DNA from: Ulota crispa
Lineage: Eukaryota > Streptophyta > Bryopsida > Orthotrichales > Orthotrichaceae
DNA length: 64,000 nucleotides
Assembly: GCA_963920765.1 (NCBI GenBank)
Contig: OY987243.1
Span: 13,268,001-13,332,000 of the forward strand
Direction: 5' to 3'
The notes beneath the pieces are model-generated. The model did no database searches. It saw only the letters and a list, made by a program, of their open reading frames with translations, and was not told the origin of the DNA. This document shows positions 46,925 to 64,000 of the stretch, piece by piece; position 1 is the stretch's first letter; every line of letters begins with the position of its first letter. The translations under genes and the position numbers were made by a program.

Positions 46925-48260
46925 TATCTCCAATCAGCAGCAAGCAAGAGTACAAAAGGCTTTTGTTTCTATTGGTGGAGCTCTATTTACACTACCCTAA
47001 CAAAAAATTTACCACCTCTTTCAGTTATCAGAACCAAAATTTCATCGTCAGAAACGTGAATGGAAAAACAATGTGACAGAATGGTATACAGCACTGGAGT
47101 CTTAGCGGTCCCTTCGAAGCACATGCACAGAAAAGATCAGTTCAGTATTGAACAATACTCACTCGCTTTGTGTAACTCTATCGCTCAAAAGCCTTTTTTC
47201 TCCAACCCATTTAAAATCATATGTTATACAACATACATTTAAATGATACTTAAATACTTCTGTGATAATGATGTTTAGATGAAACGTAAGTGATATTGAG
47301 TCAGTTTTGGTCACAGAATGTGTTGTAGAGCAAATTTGACAATTATCCATAGGAAGTTTGAAATTCTTCTAATCATTTCTTGGCTCTGGACCGCAAGGAA
47401 GAGCTTTGCATCAAGAGAAACTACCTTCTGGAAGTTCAAAGCGAACCAATGCGACAGGGACAGAGAGAAACTTAACCCATGATAACATAATTGTTTCTGG
47501 CGTTTGGCAAAGTAGTGCCACATGTCACAGGAAATAAATACCAGCTCTACCCTGGTGTGGTCATAGACATTCAATAGAAACATACACTAGAGTACCAGAT
47601 AACACCGTAACTGGAAAGGAAGGTCGACAGAGAATGATTCTCCAAATAAATGAGGCCTTTTAGAACTTTTTAAGTCAAATCTTGTTATATCGTCAAAAAC
47701 GAGTGTTGAGGGAATTTAAAAACTATTAATGTTTCAGCAGAGCAATGTTGACCCTGCTATTTGGCCACGGTACTTTGAAGAGGGTTTACTCTATGCAAGG
47801 AAGCATACACCATGCACAGGATACTAGCATACAAGTGCACCATATGAACAATCATTTCTTGAATAATGATATGAGAAGAAGAACTCACCCAAAGTATTAA
47901 AGACTCTACTAAGGAAATTCCACTAAGTAAGCCACATAGACCTAGATAGCAAGTGCTACCCTTGGTGTCTCTTCTCATTGGTAGATACAAGAAGTTACTA
48001 TTGCTAATACTCGATTATGACGTGGCTCAATATGATACTTGCTACAAGGGTGGCCTTCTAATTGGATGCACTACTCTTTGCTTCTGCGGCAGCACGAATG
48101 AATGCTTGACATTACGACAGTACGTAAAGTTCTGGAAATAGGTAGCCTACAGTTTATGAGAGCTTGACTACCTCTCTACCTGGGGTTCTGAAGTTCAGTA
48201 GTCTAACATCTACGCTCATTACCTCAATTACGGGGATACCTGTATAATAATAGATGCAGT
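46925..48260. other. Intergenic DNA and 3' flank of the aminotransferase gene
   Basis: No gene is recognised. The first few hundred bases left of 48261 should contain the 3' untranslated region of the minus-strand aminotransferase. Confidence 0.5.
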
Positions 48261-52922
<4,662 letters not shown>

Positions 52923-53961
52923 GAGTGCGAACTGCGAACCCCAAGGAGAGGTAGATGAATGATATCTGGTCGTAATTGTCCGCTGAACGTCAAGTCTTCA
53001 TTCATCCAAGCCCGCTGGTCTCCTCTGGAATTCAAAGGAAATAATAAGTTAGTCCCTTTGGTCAAACGAGTGCGTATCCTAACTGCTCACCAACGCCGCC
53101 ACCCTCTCACAACAAAAGTGTTGTCAAAGTTGGGTTTCCCTACTTTTCTCCTTTTTTTTTTTAATGATTTCCTTAACCCAACGACCCTGAGGACCAAGGT
53201 TTTTTTGGTTTTCTGACCAATGGCTACTATGTGGCATTTTTTGCAAATGGTTTGCAGCTTGCAGGCTCCATCCCGATTTTTGGTTGGAGTTAAAAGTGGC
53301 CTCTATGCATGAATTTTTGCAGCATCATGGGATTTTTTTGTAGGCAAGAAATATTTGTTGACAATTTTTTGAAAATATCCAAATAACCACTAGCATTACT
53401 TCATTATTGCAAGAACTGGATTAGGCAACACCTCAAGTAATTTTAAAATGATGGCCTCAATTTTCAATTTAATAAATTTTTTATGAAAGCCTAGGCTGCA
53501 ATGCAATTTTTGTTATTGTAATTTGGCATTTTTTGAAACTTTTTCCCCCCTTTTTGTCTATACGCTAGAAGCTCACCTTTTTTTTGAGGCAATTGGGCAT
53601 TTTATTGCCCAAAATAAATCATGCTGAGGATAGAATGTGTCCTCAACCAATTTTTGAAGAAACCTCACCAAAATACTATTTTTAGTAGTATGCATTTTTG
53701 AATAATTATTTTTGAAGTTTAGTTTTAACTTCAACAATATGATTTTGCACAGAATTGATTATGATTCTTCTATTCAAGATTTTGTGTACGGATGTCCATT
53801 GCAATCTTAACTTTGTGTAGTAGTGTGAGGGCTCTTGGGAATGAGCCTCAAATACATTAGATCTTTGAGAAATATTACATTAGAAATTCATTTAGAAAAA
53901 TTGTAGAGTAGATATTGAGAAGTCATAAATTGATTGGGGTTCTGCTTGTTAGACCCTTTAA
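52923..53961. other. PAT upstream region and intergenic DNA
   Basis: The first 100-200 bases are GC-richer and probably hold the aminotransferase promoter and leader on the minus strand. The rest is AT-rich without a recognised gene. Confidence 0.45.
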
Positions 53962-54254
53962 CCTCATATTTTTTTGGTGACCAAATTTTTAAATTTGACA
54001 AGTGAAAAGAAGATTGAAAGATTTCAAATCACTTTCACAGTATTAAGACCCCTAATGACCAAACATTATAATCTTTCAATCCATAAGAGACATTGTTGTG
54101 TTTTCTTTTTTAATGTGATCTCTAACATGTCTAGTTTGATTTTGTACTATTACCGTTCAAAAAGAATTGATAAAACTTATCAAAATGTTAGCTTTTTGTT
54201 CATATTATTGCAAATTCCTAGAAGCTCAAGAAACTCACTAGGGTCGTCATGGGG
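53962..54254. mobile_element. Candidate TTAA-flanked element (293 bp)
   Basis: TTAA at 53958-53961 and 54255-54258; ends CCTCATATTTTTTTGG and, reverse-complemented, CCCCATGACGACCC. Only the first six bases of the ends agree, so this is a weaker member of the set. 54259-54909 has the dispersed 'gtggatgaaattgccaaat' repeat and no gene. Confidence 0.4.
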
Positions 54255-57200
54255 TTAAGGAAGAAGGGAAGGGGCAAGGTTCTTTTTCTTTGCAAATTTT
54301 GTCTAAACCTTACCTCAATCTGACATTGGCTACCATTACATCAAGAAAATCAGGTAAAAAAGTGGATGAAATTGCCAAATTCCTTCCTAAATAAATATTA
54401 CATTTGCAAAATTTTGAATGAAAGTTACAAATCTAAACTTATTAGATGAACGTGCACACAATGTTCATTCTTTCTAATTTTATCCAACTCTTCCTTACTT
54501 GCTTTTATTTTTGGGGTGGGTTGCCCTACCTAACCCTGCATGAAGCAATCCTCTCATTGCCCCTTGCAAGGATGAATGGGACTTTGGGACTTTGGAGCTT
54601 TGTCCAATGCACATCCATAATTTTGGGACAAGGTGAAAAAACTCCATAATTCTTCAAGCAAGAGTAAAAGCAACAATGTGTCCCCTATTTCATTGTTATT
54701 CAATTGTATCCTCATCTAGAGTTTAGGCAAAATGAAGATTTTTGAACACAAACATGAATTCAATATTTTAAAATTCAAATTCCTAATGGTAAATTTTCTA
54801 AGTGCCAGAATTTTTGAAACGTGAAAAAGCAAAACTTTTGAACCCTGTCCCCGTACTCTCATACAGTAGTTGACTGAGTTCCCAGCTCCACTCATCAGCA
54901 ACGAGGGGGTCCATTTACCTGGCCGCTCTACCGTGACCAAAACACATAAAAAATCTGGGACCCAGGGTTAGATTTTCCACACACATACCATGGTGAGCTG
55001 CATGTCAAGTCTCCTTCTTTGACTTTTTGAGCTTTGCACCATTTCAGGGTCAGAATTCTCATGCTCATCCTGGTCAATCATCTATGATTCTACGGATGTG
55101 AAAAAGGTCCTGCATGTCAACGTTGCCAATTCCTTTTGGTGGACTCTTGGAACTTTGCTACTTTTCCTGTTGTGCGAGCTTGGTCCCGGATGGAAATTTT
55201 GCAAAACATGGAGTGTTTCATGAAGAATGGAATTGCAGGGGAGGGGGGTTTTCAGGGTCAATTATCAGGCAACGGATTGTTTTTATATTTATTTTATTTA
55301 TAGAAGTTACATTTCTTTTTATTGGAGTAAGAATGGAAGAATGGTTCGCGTTCATCAGTAGAAATACGGTTTGCATAGTCTATATTTTAAGACCCGCACT
55401 TGGTTATCAATTTTATGACAAGGTAGATCAAGGTTGGGTCGTAAAGCTTAATTTAGATTGATAGTATTTTGTACTAGTGATTTTGTCCTTGTTAAATCTC
55501 ATTTTCTTGTTGGTGAAAAGGTCAAAAATTGGGACTTGAAGCTTTGTTACCAAGTCTTGATTCACTTAGAAACTCCTCTATAGTAAACACTTTTTGGAAG
55601 TTTATGGCTCCAAAACAGTGAGATTATATTCTAAAAATATGGACTTGACAAGAAAAAATACAAGAATCCAACTTGCAAGCCAAGTTCCAATATCATTCTT
55701 ACATATCAGAATCTAGTTTTTATGCTTATTTTCTTTCATTTTGTCTCTTTATAATTCAACAAAATTGTACCATGGAGTTTGAATGGGACTCATAGGATTT
55801 GGATGTGAGACATAGTGTGAATTGTCTCTATACTCCTATGGCATGTGATTGAATTCCCATTTGTACATAAATGTAGGAGCAAGCATTTGGCATTATATTT
55901 AAGCCAGTTATATCTAAAAATATTTTTACACTTAATTTTAAACTGATTTTCCAAAAAAACCGGATCATTTTTTTTTATCTTCCTATTTCTCAAATGATCG
56001 AAACTGTAACCTTTCTAAGTATGAGTCAGAATCAAGATTTGGGGAGACTGACCAGCAATTAGTATATTGTCAGCAAGTTGATATTGCAAAAAAATCAGTT
56101 GGAACTTGAAAACACCCACTGAAAAACCTATCACCTTCTCCAAAATCCTAATTATAGTATATTACAATAGAAAAATAAAAAATTTACAAAAAATAACCAA
56201 TGCATGCTAGTGAAAGTTTTGTTGAAACTAGAAATTACCGGATTTCAATCAGTGAAGCTCAAATCTCCCCCAAAACATTGGTTGGAACAAACTGTGAAGG
56301 AAGCAATATGAAAGGGATTAAATTTTCATTCAAAATTAATTGTTCCCCGTATTCTTGAATGAAAAAAATATGTTCTATATTATTGTCATCATTTATTTGT
56401 TTTCTAAAGTGCAATTTGTACTTTGAGTACATAAGTATTAGAGTAGAAGTTTATAAATACTTTCATTATCATTCTCTTATTTTCAAAACATAGTGTACCT
56501 TTGACATTGAGATTTTGAAAAAAGATTTATGAGGTATCATTTGTTTGGTACAATAGCAATGACAACATTTACATTTTTTTCCCTAGTGTTTTGCAAGAAC
56601 TTAATTTTCACCAAGTCCTCAACAAATTTGTGTACCAAAAGCTAGATACCTCAAACAAATTGTGCAAACAACACAATCTCCATATTATCCTAGATTCAAT
56701 ATGATTAAAGCGGCATGAAATTTCACAAAAGAAGAAGAAAATAGCTTTTGTGTAATTAGTTATTGCCAAAAGCTAGTCAAATTGATTCACTCTCATTGCA
56801 TCCTAAGAGATTGGTTCATAACTGGTAACCATGCTGTGCAAAAACAATTATGGAAAAGGATCTTGGCAAGTTACCTACCACCTTTGAGTCATGTGATATT
56901 GCGTGTGATCACTAGTTGTAAACAAAAGATGTGAGTGTGTAATTGGCCATCCAACCATAAAAGTAAAAAGATTGAATATGAAACATTCAACTATGTCTAC
57001 TTCACCCACCTAGCTACTTGACATACTAGTTAGATGTCATTTTACATACTATAAAATGTATGGGCCATTAGAGATATTGTGCACCTCATATTAGTGGGGT
57101 AACACTCTAATCATTCTTTTAACAACCAATATCCTATGGTGCTTTGGCTATTTCAAAATCCATGAAATTTTGACATTAAGCTACCATAAAGTAACTAAAT

Positions 57201-58404
57201 TCCAACACCATATAGCCGCACATAGCTTGCTAGAAGATATAAGAATTACTAGCAAATCATACAATGATGATTTAGAAATTTGAATTGGACTACAAGAAAC
57301 AGCGTGATGCCTTTTAGTAGAGCCCATTATTGATTGAGACCCATTATAGTTATGAATTATGACCCAAAGCAGCTTTTTTTGTGACCATTGCACTTGAGCC
57401 TTAATCCAATCTAGCCCAAGGTTTGAGAAAAAACTTGAATTTGAGTGTATTGTCAACTAGTTGAATTACAAAAAAATAGATTGAAGCTCAAAAGTGTTTG
57501 ATAAAAATTTGGCTATATTTTACAAAAAGCCTAATTATAGTATAACACATTAAAAATATAGAAATTTTATAAGATATAATTGGTGCATGCTTATGATAAA
57601 CCAATTGGATATGGGAAATGCTAGATTTAATCTAGTGAAGCTATATTTATCCCACAAAGTTGAGCTTTAGCTTGTAGGCTTTGCAAGGTTTGGCACATTG
57701 ATGCACAATTGAAAACCAACTTTGCATAATTCTCGAGCATCAGCACCATTATACAATCATGGTTTGACACATGTAATGCTTGAATGATAAATGCTTTGAG
57801 CTCCTCAAAATGTTCTCTTCACTCTCAAAATTGAGGACATAAAACCTTGCGTAAAACAATGGTCTTGGAAATCACTATCCATCCTAAGCTTAGTGAGCTT
57901 TATCCTATACTTTATTTGATTAGTCAATTGACTATTTGTCACATTTGAAAAGCAAGGGTGGAAGGCAAGAATTTTGAGGGGTCTTAAACACATTGTTGTT
58001 AAAATTTGTACATTGTAGTTATAATTACTAGTAAGAATTATTTTAGAATTGAGAAGTATTTATATAATGCAAATGCCAAGAAATTAGTGTGGGGCAACCT
58101 AAATGCACTATTTAGTGTAATAAGTAATTGGTTGATCATTATGGCTCATATTAAGGTAGGAGCACCTATAAACGTGAAACTAAGGGTTTTGGGGTCAGAA
58201 AATCAATTGATGAACTTTGAGAAAAATAGTGTTAAGTTAGGAAGAGGAAATCAAATAAATTGACATCAATTTGAAAGTTCCCATTGCAAGCATATGTTCA
58301 CAAAGATTTTTCAAAGTCCTAAATCACTGAAAATATATAGTTGTGTGTAGGAGATGTTTTTTGTGTGTTCATATGTTTATAATACTAACTTGAAGAGTCC
58401 TTAA

Positions 58405-59132
58405 CCCTTAAACACTGTTGCAGCCATTTTGTGGCTTTTGGATGATTGAATATTGCTTTGATAGTGGAATAACACTATTTCTCATCCAAGATTCCATTGG
58501 GATATGAATAATGCAATTTAGAGCATGTAGATAGATAGCTTTTGCATGCACAGTGTTCACAAAAGGGTCCCAATTGCCAATTGTGTAGTAAAGATGCACC
58601 ACTATGTAGTGTATTTCCAATTTGAGGATCTTTTTACCAAAACTCTAGTGTGAGTTATTAAAATGATGTATTTCTAGTTTTAACATAACTTGTAATAGAA
58701 AGTTTACCAAAACTAGTTCCTCCTTCTATTTTAAGTTTTTGAAAAAATATAAGTTTTGAAATTTATATTACTATCACAAGTTGAATACCTATTACTATGG
58801 AACGGTTACTTTTTCTAATTTTACCAACTTGGGAAAAAAAACACCATCTTGATGATCTTCATTGTGATTCACATCCACGATTAAAAAAATTGGCATAATT
58901 GAATACATTTTGTAATTAATATGATTTTTTTAGCATTTGCTTCAAAACATTACAATAATTTCAAATTTTCACCAAAATTAATGAATATTTTTGATACATG
59001 TACTATGCACATACCTTCTTCTACTAAAATTAAAATATTGAATTTTGATGTTGATTACATTGCCAAAATAACTCCTAGAAGATGATTGCAATTCCATAGA
59101 AAATCCATGGTTGTAGGTCCGTCCTTTACAGG
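58405..59132. mobile_element. TTAA-flanked miniature transposon, family F/H (728 bp), nested
   Basis: TTAA at 58401-58404; right flank TTAG (one change). Ends CCCTTAAACACTG and, reverse-complemented, CCTGTAAAGGACGGACC, the latter resembling the right end at 14495 (CTCCTAAATGACGGACC). The related host element at 31780-32169 has the same flanks joined at a single TTAA. Confidence 0.8.
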
Positions 59133-59171
59133 TTAGATAGTGAGATGGGGTACTCAAAATCGTCATGCCAC

Positions 59172-59281
59172 TCACCCAAAACCATCACTTTGTTACGCAA
59201 AACCATCAATTCCTCACCCAAAACCATCACTTTGTTACGCAAAACCATCAATTCCTCACCCAAAACCATCACTTTGTCACC
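59172..59281. repeat. 42-bp tandem repeat (2.6 units)
   Basis: Units 59172-59213 and 59214-59255 are identical; a third is partial. Each contains two related halves starting ACCCAAAACCATCA and ACGCAAAACCATCA. Confidence 0.93.
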
Positions 59282-59301
59282 CATAAACAATTTTTTTAAG
59301 G

Positions 59302-59700
59302 GAATTGACATATGTATCACACCCTTTCAACTATTCTACTGCACCTACTATATATGGTCAATATTTATGATATCATAGTAGGTGTGGACCACGGGCAAAA
59401 CATCACTAAAATAAAGAACATAGAAATTATAATTTCAACTCTATTTTTCAACTCTAAATCCAGCTCATAGGAGTTAAGATATCTAAATTATGCTAGGTTA
59501 AATTTAGATTTTTTAATCTATACTATGAACAAGATTTAGAGTTGAGAAATAGAGTTGAAGTTACAACTTCCATGTTAAGTTATATCTTCATTATAGTGAT
59601 GTTTCACCTGTGGTCCACACCTACTATGATATCAAAAATATTGACCATATATGATAGGTGTGGTAGAATAGTTGAAAGGATGTAATACATGTAACAATTC
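59302..59700. mobile_element. Foldback miniature element (399 bp)
   Basis: Left arm from GAATTGACATATGTATCAC and right arm ending in its near-complement are about 160-170 bp long. Shared blocks include CCTTTCAACTATTCTAC, ATATATGGTCAATATTT and ATATCATAGTAGGTGTGGAC. The spacer is about 60-70 bp. No coding frame. Confidence 0.75.
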
Positions 59701-60788
59701 TTTTTTGATTTCAGTCAGTCACTACTGACATAAGTAGGTAGAGATGCTCCTACATTAATTGCGTGGTTTCGTACTTGCCAACGCGTGAGACGTTGAGAAC
59801 TGAGAAGTGGCACCGGATTCCTGGTCAATCTAGTCAACAGAGTCAGCAACTCTGGGCTCGAGCTCCGGCCGTTGGACGCCCGCGACCTCGCGCCATTCGA
59901 CGTCGGCCGACCGTCAGTCTTCCCCCGAGAGGATATCAAGCTCCTTATGCGACGTCGGCACTCATCACACCACTTCGCCACTTCGCCGTGCAATCAATCA
60001 GTCTTCACATACCGTTCTTGCTGCATCCCGCAACCACATCACTGTTCGTATTCACGCCTCTGTTTCACCAACTCCTCCGATCTTCTGTCGCAGGTGCGTT
60101 TTCTTGCAAGTTCTGGAAAAAATTTAGGCTTCATTTCGAGATGTTCGGCCTCTTGAATGGCAAGAGCTTGATGCAATTTGTTAGCTATGGCTGTTGTATG
60201 GTGCTGTTTCCGGAGATGCTTGTTTTTTAGCCTTTCAATCTACTTTGCTTATCGTATTCTTGCGTGATTTTCTTTGTTCATTGTCTACCTTCATTTTCCT
60301 TGGTAGTTGAGGAGTACCTCGGAATTTTACTTGGAGCTTCGGCTCCTCGAACGAATCGGTGTTGATGATTTGAATCGTGTTTGAGTGAGGTCGTTGGATT
60401 TGCGTTTATTGTTGTCTTTCTTCACTCTACTTGATTTGGCGTTAGTCCTGAATGTCCCTCTGTTCGTTACTTGTGCGTGTTGATTGCAGTATTGGTGATG
60501 TGAGCGTTCTTTTACTAGTGTGCATCAGATTGCGGGGCGTGTTCTTGAGATTCTTATTCTTTCTATATATATGTATTTTTGTACAATTATGTATCTTTTC
60601 TGAAAGATCAATCTGTGAGATCGATTGTGCAGAAGCGCAGAGTTGTCGTGGTAATTGCTTCTTCGTTGTGTTTACGTCTTAGGGTTTGGTAGTTGGAGCG
60701 TGAGTAAGCGATCGTTGTATCTGAGATGGTGTTTGTAAAAATGGCCTCGGTGTTGTTGCAACTTGCAGGAATAGTGTAGTTCGTAAGC

Positions 60789-63700
60789 ATGGCAAGGAAG
60801 AAGATCAGAGAGTACAACTCGAAAAGGATCTTCAAGGAGCACTTGAAGAGACTGTCTGGGATCGATGTGGACATCAAGGCTGCGCAGGTACAATCGAACT
60901 CCTGAATTGATCACTTCTACGATGTTTATTATGAACAGAAATTATTTTTTTCAAACTTTTCTTGATCCTTTTCGTCGTAACCGTGTCCCTACTATTCTAG
61001 ACGTAAGCTGTCGTCTTGATGTGCTCATGACACGAAGTTCTCCTATCTGGTATGAGATTACAGGTTACGGAATCGACGGACTTCAATGAATTGGCAAATA
61101 AGGAGAGCTGGCTCAACTCCACTCGCCTAGTTGTGAAGCCGGACATGTTGTTCGGCAAGCGTGGTAAAAGCGGACTGGTGAGAAACCCGAGATTTGTGTG
61201 AGCAGATTCAAGTTTTCCGTTGGTGGAAATGTGGTGATTCCGCATCTATTTCAAAGTTTTCTGACATTTTGGCCCAATGTGGATGCAGGTAGCCCTCAAT
61301 CTGGACTTGGCAGGTGTAGAATCATTTGTGAAAGAGCGATTGGGAAAAGAGGTAGGATGAGTTCTTCTCAATTCCGTGGGAATTTGTACGATTTGAAATA
61401 TGTTTGGTGTATGATTCCGAAACTGAGTGGAGAATGATGTTGGTTGATGTGTTCATAAATCAGGTGGAGATGAGCGGCACGAGAGGCCCGATCACAACGT
61501 TCATCGTAGAACCTTTTGTTCCTCACAAGGACGAGTATTATCTGTCTATTGTGTCAGACCGCCTTGGAGCAAATGTGAGCTTCTCCGAGTGCGGAGGCAT
61601 AGAAATTGAAGAGAACTGGGACAAGGTATGCAAACTGTGCTATCCCATTCTAGCATTCCCTTTCTGAGCTCAATTGTCGTTGGGAAGTAACAGTACGTTG
61701 TCTCTAAAGTTTACGGTTTTCCTGGTTGATTGTTCAAAGATTGGCTTCATCTTGGCTTCATCTTGGTGACTGACGTTGGACCGATCTTGACCGAGTTCAG
61801 GTGAAACATGTGTTTGTACCGACCGAGAAGACTCTGTCAGGCGAACTATGCGCGCCGTTGATTGCCACAGTTCGACTGGAGGTACTTGCTCTGCCCGACC
61901 GTATTGTGCAGTTTACTTTTGGATGCTGGGTTAGCCCTTGTGGTCATTGTGATTATCGTATGCTAACTTTGCTGATTTGAACCGTGATGGAGCATTTGCA
62001 CAAGCAGCATGAGCAGAAAGATATGTTGAATTTTGCAGGTTCGGCAGACACTAGAAGCGTTTCTGATGGGATCTTTCGCCGTGTTTCAAGGTACCAATTG
62101 TGAAGCACGTCCTATACGGACTCGAGTAGTCGTTCATGTATTTTTCTTCTCATGAATATTGTGTTGAAATTGATGCTGGCTCCTTCTTGTTTGCAGACTT
62201 AGACTTCACTCTGCTGGAGATGAACCCGTTCACACTGGTGAACAACGTTCCGTGCCCATTGGACATGCGTGGGGAGCTTGACGACACTGCTCTTTTCAAG
62301 AACTTCCAGAAGTAGGTGTTTGACTTTCTGAGGGAAATATCGTGCGCAGGGGATGGTTTTCAATGAGAAGTAAATGATTAACGTCTGGGGTTGCTTTTTT
62401 GCAGGTGGGGCAATGTGGAGTTCCCTTTGCCTTTTGGAAGAACCATGACCCCTGCGGAGGACAGTATTCATAGGATGGACGAAAAGGTACATTAGTAACC
62501 ACTATCTTGTTGATTACGAGGCATCTCTGTGTACTCCAATTCTTAGCTTTCGTGCACAATTCTCGTCGTATTGGTACTAGATGAACGCCTATGTGACTGC
62601 AGACTGGAGCTTCGCTGAAATTGGCGATATTGAATCCGAAGGGCCGCATTTGGACCATGGTCGCTGGAGGTGGTGCCAGCGTCATCTACGCTGATACCGT
62701 AAGTTGAACAGCATCGTTTCTCTTGATCCTAATGTAGATATGCAATTTCTCTTCGAAGTCGATGGTGAGGGGCCAATCATCTCAATTACTAAAGCATATA
62801 TAGATCACTTTTCTGGCAACCCTTTCGCCTGAGGGCCAAGGAAAGTCGGCCTCAAAGAACTTGATTGAAAGCGGAAGTGTCCATCAAGTACTAGAGTCTA
62901 GGAATTGAGCGCTGATTGAAGAATATTTCACGATATGCTTGTCCACTGCAGTGAAACTCTGGTCATTTTGTTCTCTCATTGTAGGTTGGGGATCTGGGAT
63001 ATGCAAACGAACTTGGCAATTATGCTGAGTACAGCGGAGCTCCAAATGAGGAGGAGACTTTGCAGTACGCACGTGCTTTGATTGACGTAAGTATTTTCTT
63101 GTTGCCAGTTATGAGGAGCATTTTGAATTTCTCTCCGTAGTACTGCTTTGAAGTAGAGGCGGATTAGTTTCAACCGACTCTTCTTTCACAATGAACAGCT
63201 GCTCATTTTGTCTGATTGCATCCTTTCTAGTCTTTTCTTATCCTTGTAGTAATTCTACCTTACAGGACCACTTTTCCATGCAAAATCACTATCGTTCAGT
63301 GGTGCATAGTTGCGTATGCAGAAGGGTAGTGAATCGCTATTTCGATTGTTCAAGTGGGAGAATGGATGTAGATTTTAACACATCTCTTGACCATGTCAGT
63401 GTGCCACTGCAAGCCCCGATGGACGCAAGAGGGCATTGGTGGTTGGAGGAGGCATTGCGAACTTCACTGACGTGGCAGCCACTTTCAATGGAATCATTCG
63501 AGCCATGCGTGAGAAGGTAAGGTCCCCTAGTGATTGGAGACACTCCTTAGTGTACCATTTTTGTAATAACAAAAACAGAATTTGCAATAAACGGGGACCA
63601 CATCCACAGATTGGGATAGTTGGCAATCCAGTTCAAGTTCGGTGCAAGTCATCGTGTAATTCTAGAGGGGTAGCATTGTGCATTGTTTCTTGTGAATAGC

Positions 63701-64000
63701 GGTAGATTAAATTCTCATTTTATTGTTTTGTAGTATGCAAACAGCGATGGTAGAGGAACCTGATTGGAGCTGAATTTTGATATTTGGGACTTGCAAGTTT
63801 CCCAATTTATCGAATATGGTGATAAAAGCTTCCATGACATTCTGTGGTGTGTTCTTTGTTGACGAGTCATTTGGTGTGTGATTGCAGCAATCAAATCTGA
63901 AAGCAGCAAGGGTGAACATTTATGTGCGAAGAGGGGGTCCCAACTACTTGAAAGGCCTTGCAAACATGCGCGCTCTAAGTGAAGAGACCGGAGTTTCAAT
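60789..64000 (+). CDS. ACLA: ATP-citrate lyase subunit A, second copy (inverted), 3' end beyond the window
   Basis: Exons 60789-60887, 61064-61177, 61289-61351, 61464-61625, 61801-61881, 62039-62090, 62197-62311, 62405-62486, 62603-62698, 62985-63086, 63400-63516 and 63888 onward mirror the copy at 34221-37824. Wherever I compared them, exons and introns match with no indel. The window stops inside exon 12, four bases before its donor; only that end and the 24-codon last exon (as in the first copy, [14 protein letters not shown]...) are missing. All ACLA motifs named for the first copy are present. Its upstream region differs from the first copy by substitutions and lacks about 140 bp, so the two genes may differ in expression rather than product. 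Confidence 0.95.

Larger units (their letters stand above)
58155..59754. mobile_element. Arm-specific 1.6-kb insertion of the GGTAGGAGCA family, carrying nested elements
   Basis: TTAA at 58151-58154 and 59755-59758. Ends GGTAGGAGCACC and, reverse-complemented, TGTAGGAGCATC. The left arm at about 40005-40015 ('catgcaattagtatgggcc', complement) is the uninterrupted site. The target duplication can be read as 3 to 5 bp (TTA, TTAA or ATTAA), so Harbinger-like or TTAA-type insertion cannot be separated. It contains the element at 58405, a 42-bp tandem repeat and a foldback element. Confidence 0.8.
54910..64000. repeat. Right arm of the large inverted duplication
   Basis: Reverse complement of the left arm, running off the window end. 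It lacks the 585-bp element of the left arm (empty TA at 55159-55160) but carries its own 1.6-kb insertion at 58155-59754. The segment 59755-59965 is GC-rich where the left-arm counterpart (39655-40005) is AT-richer. Apart from ACLA no gene is recognised. Confidence 0.93.

Overview
The window looks like nuclear DNA of a land plant. Its genes have many short exons with canonical GT/AG introns, AT-rich introns and GC-richer first exons. It encodes a two-subunit-type (plant-style) ATP-citrate lyase A subunit, a prokaryote-type plastid aspartate/prephenate aminotransferase, a plant-type D-amino-acid transaminase/aminodeoxychorismate lyase and a mitochondrial-type ISCU scaffold. The intergenic DNA is very AT-rich and packed with small non-autonomous DNA transposons. 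I cannot name the species. The mix of transposons (TTAA-inserting, Tc1-like DD34E, TA-inserting, CACTA-like) makes me lean towards a seed-free plant, but that is inference only.

Layout. 1-17.7 kb is gene-free: a long near-perfect palindrome (5.25-6.82 kb), a tRNA-like SINE (3.4 kb), degenerate and simple repeats, and several TTAA-flanked elements, including one inserted in the end of another (12.86-14.50 kb). 18.3-20.4 kb is an ISCU gene in four exons (+). 20.4-25.6 kb is intergenic with a 0.92-kb TTAA element and a 174-bp CACTA-type miniature element. 25.6-27.8 kb is the fold-type-IV PLP enzyme gene (+); its 5' end is unresolved and may start upstream near 24.4 kb. 27.8-34.1 kb is a repeat field with a dead Tc1-like transposase gene and an inverted copy of the 3' flank of the preceding gene. 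34.2-37.8 kb is a complete 13-exon ATP-citrate lyase A gene (-). 48.3-52.9 kb is an 11-exon aspartate/prephenate aminotransferase gene (-). 60.8 kb to the end is a second ATP-citrate lyase A gene (+), cut by the window edge.

The two ATP-citrate lyase genes lie in the arms of a very large inverted duplication: left arm at least 34.6-43.8 kb, right arm 54.9-64.0 kb, with the aminotransferase gene in the single-copy spacer. Coordinates in the gene part obey x + y = 98613 with no visible indel for about 3.8 kb, while the outer parts of the arms have diverged and carry arm-specific insertions. The arms therefore act as empty-site controls for each other and show how several elements inserted.

The four genes are not an operon. 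They are independent housekeeping genes: Fe-S cluster assembly, folate/D-amino-acid metabolism, arogenate and aspartate synthesis, and cytosolic acetyl-CoA supply. The least ordinary part of the window is the set of TTAA-inserting miniature elements with CCC-starting termini (piggyBac-like), with nested and empty-site evidence.
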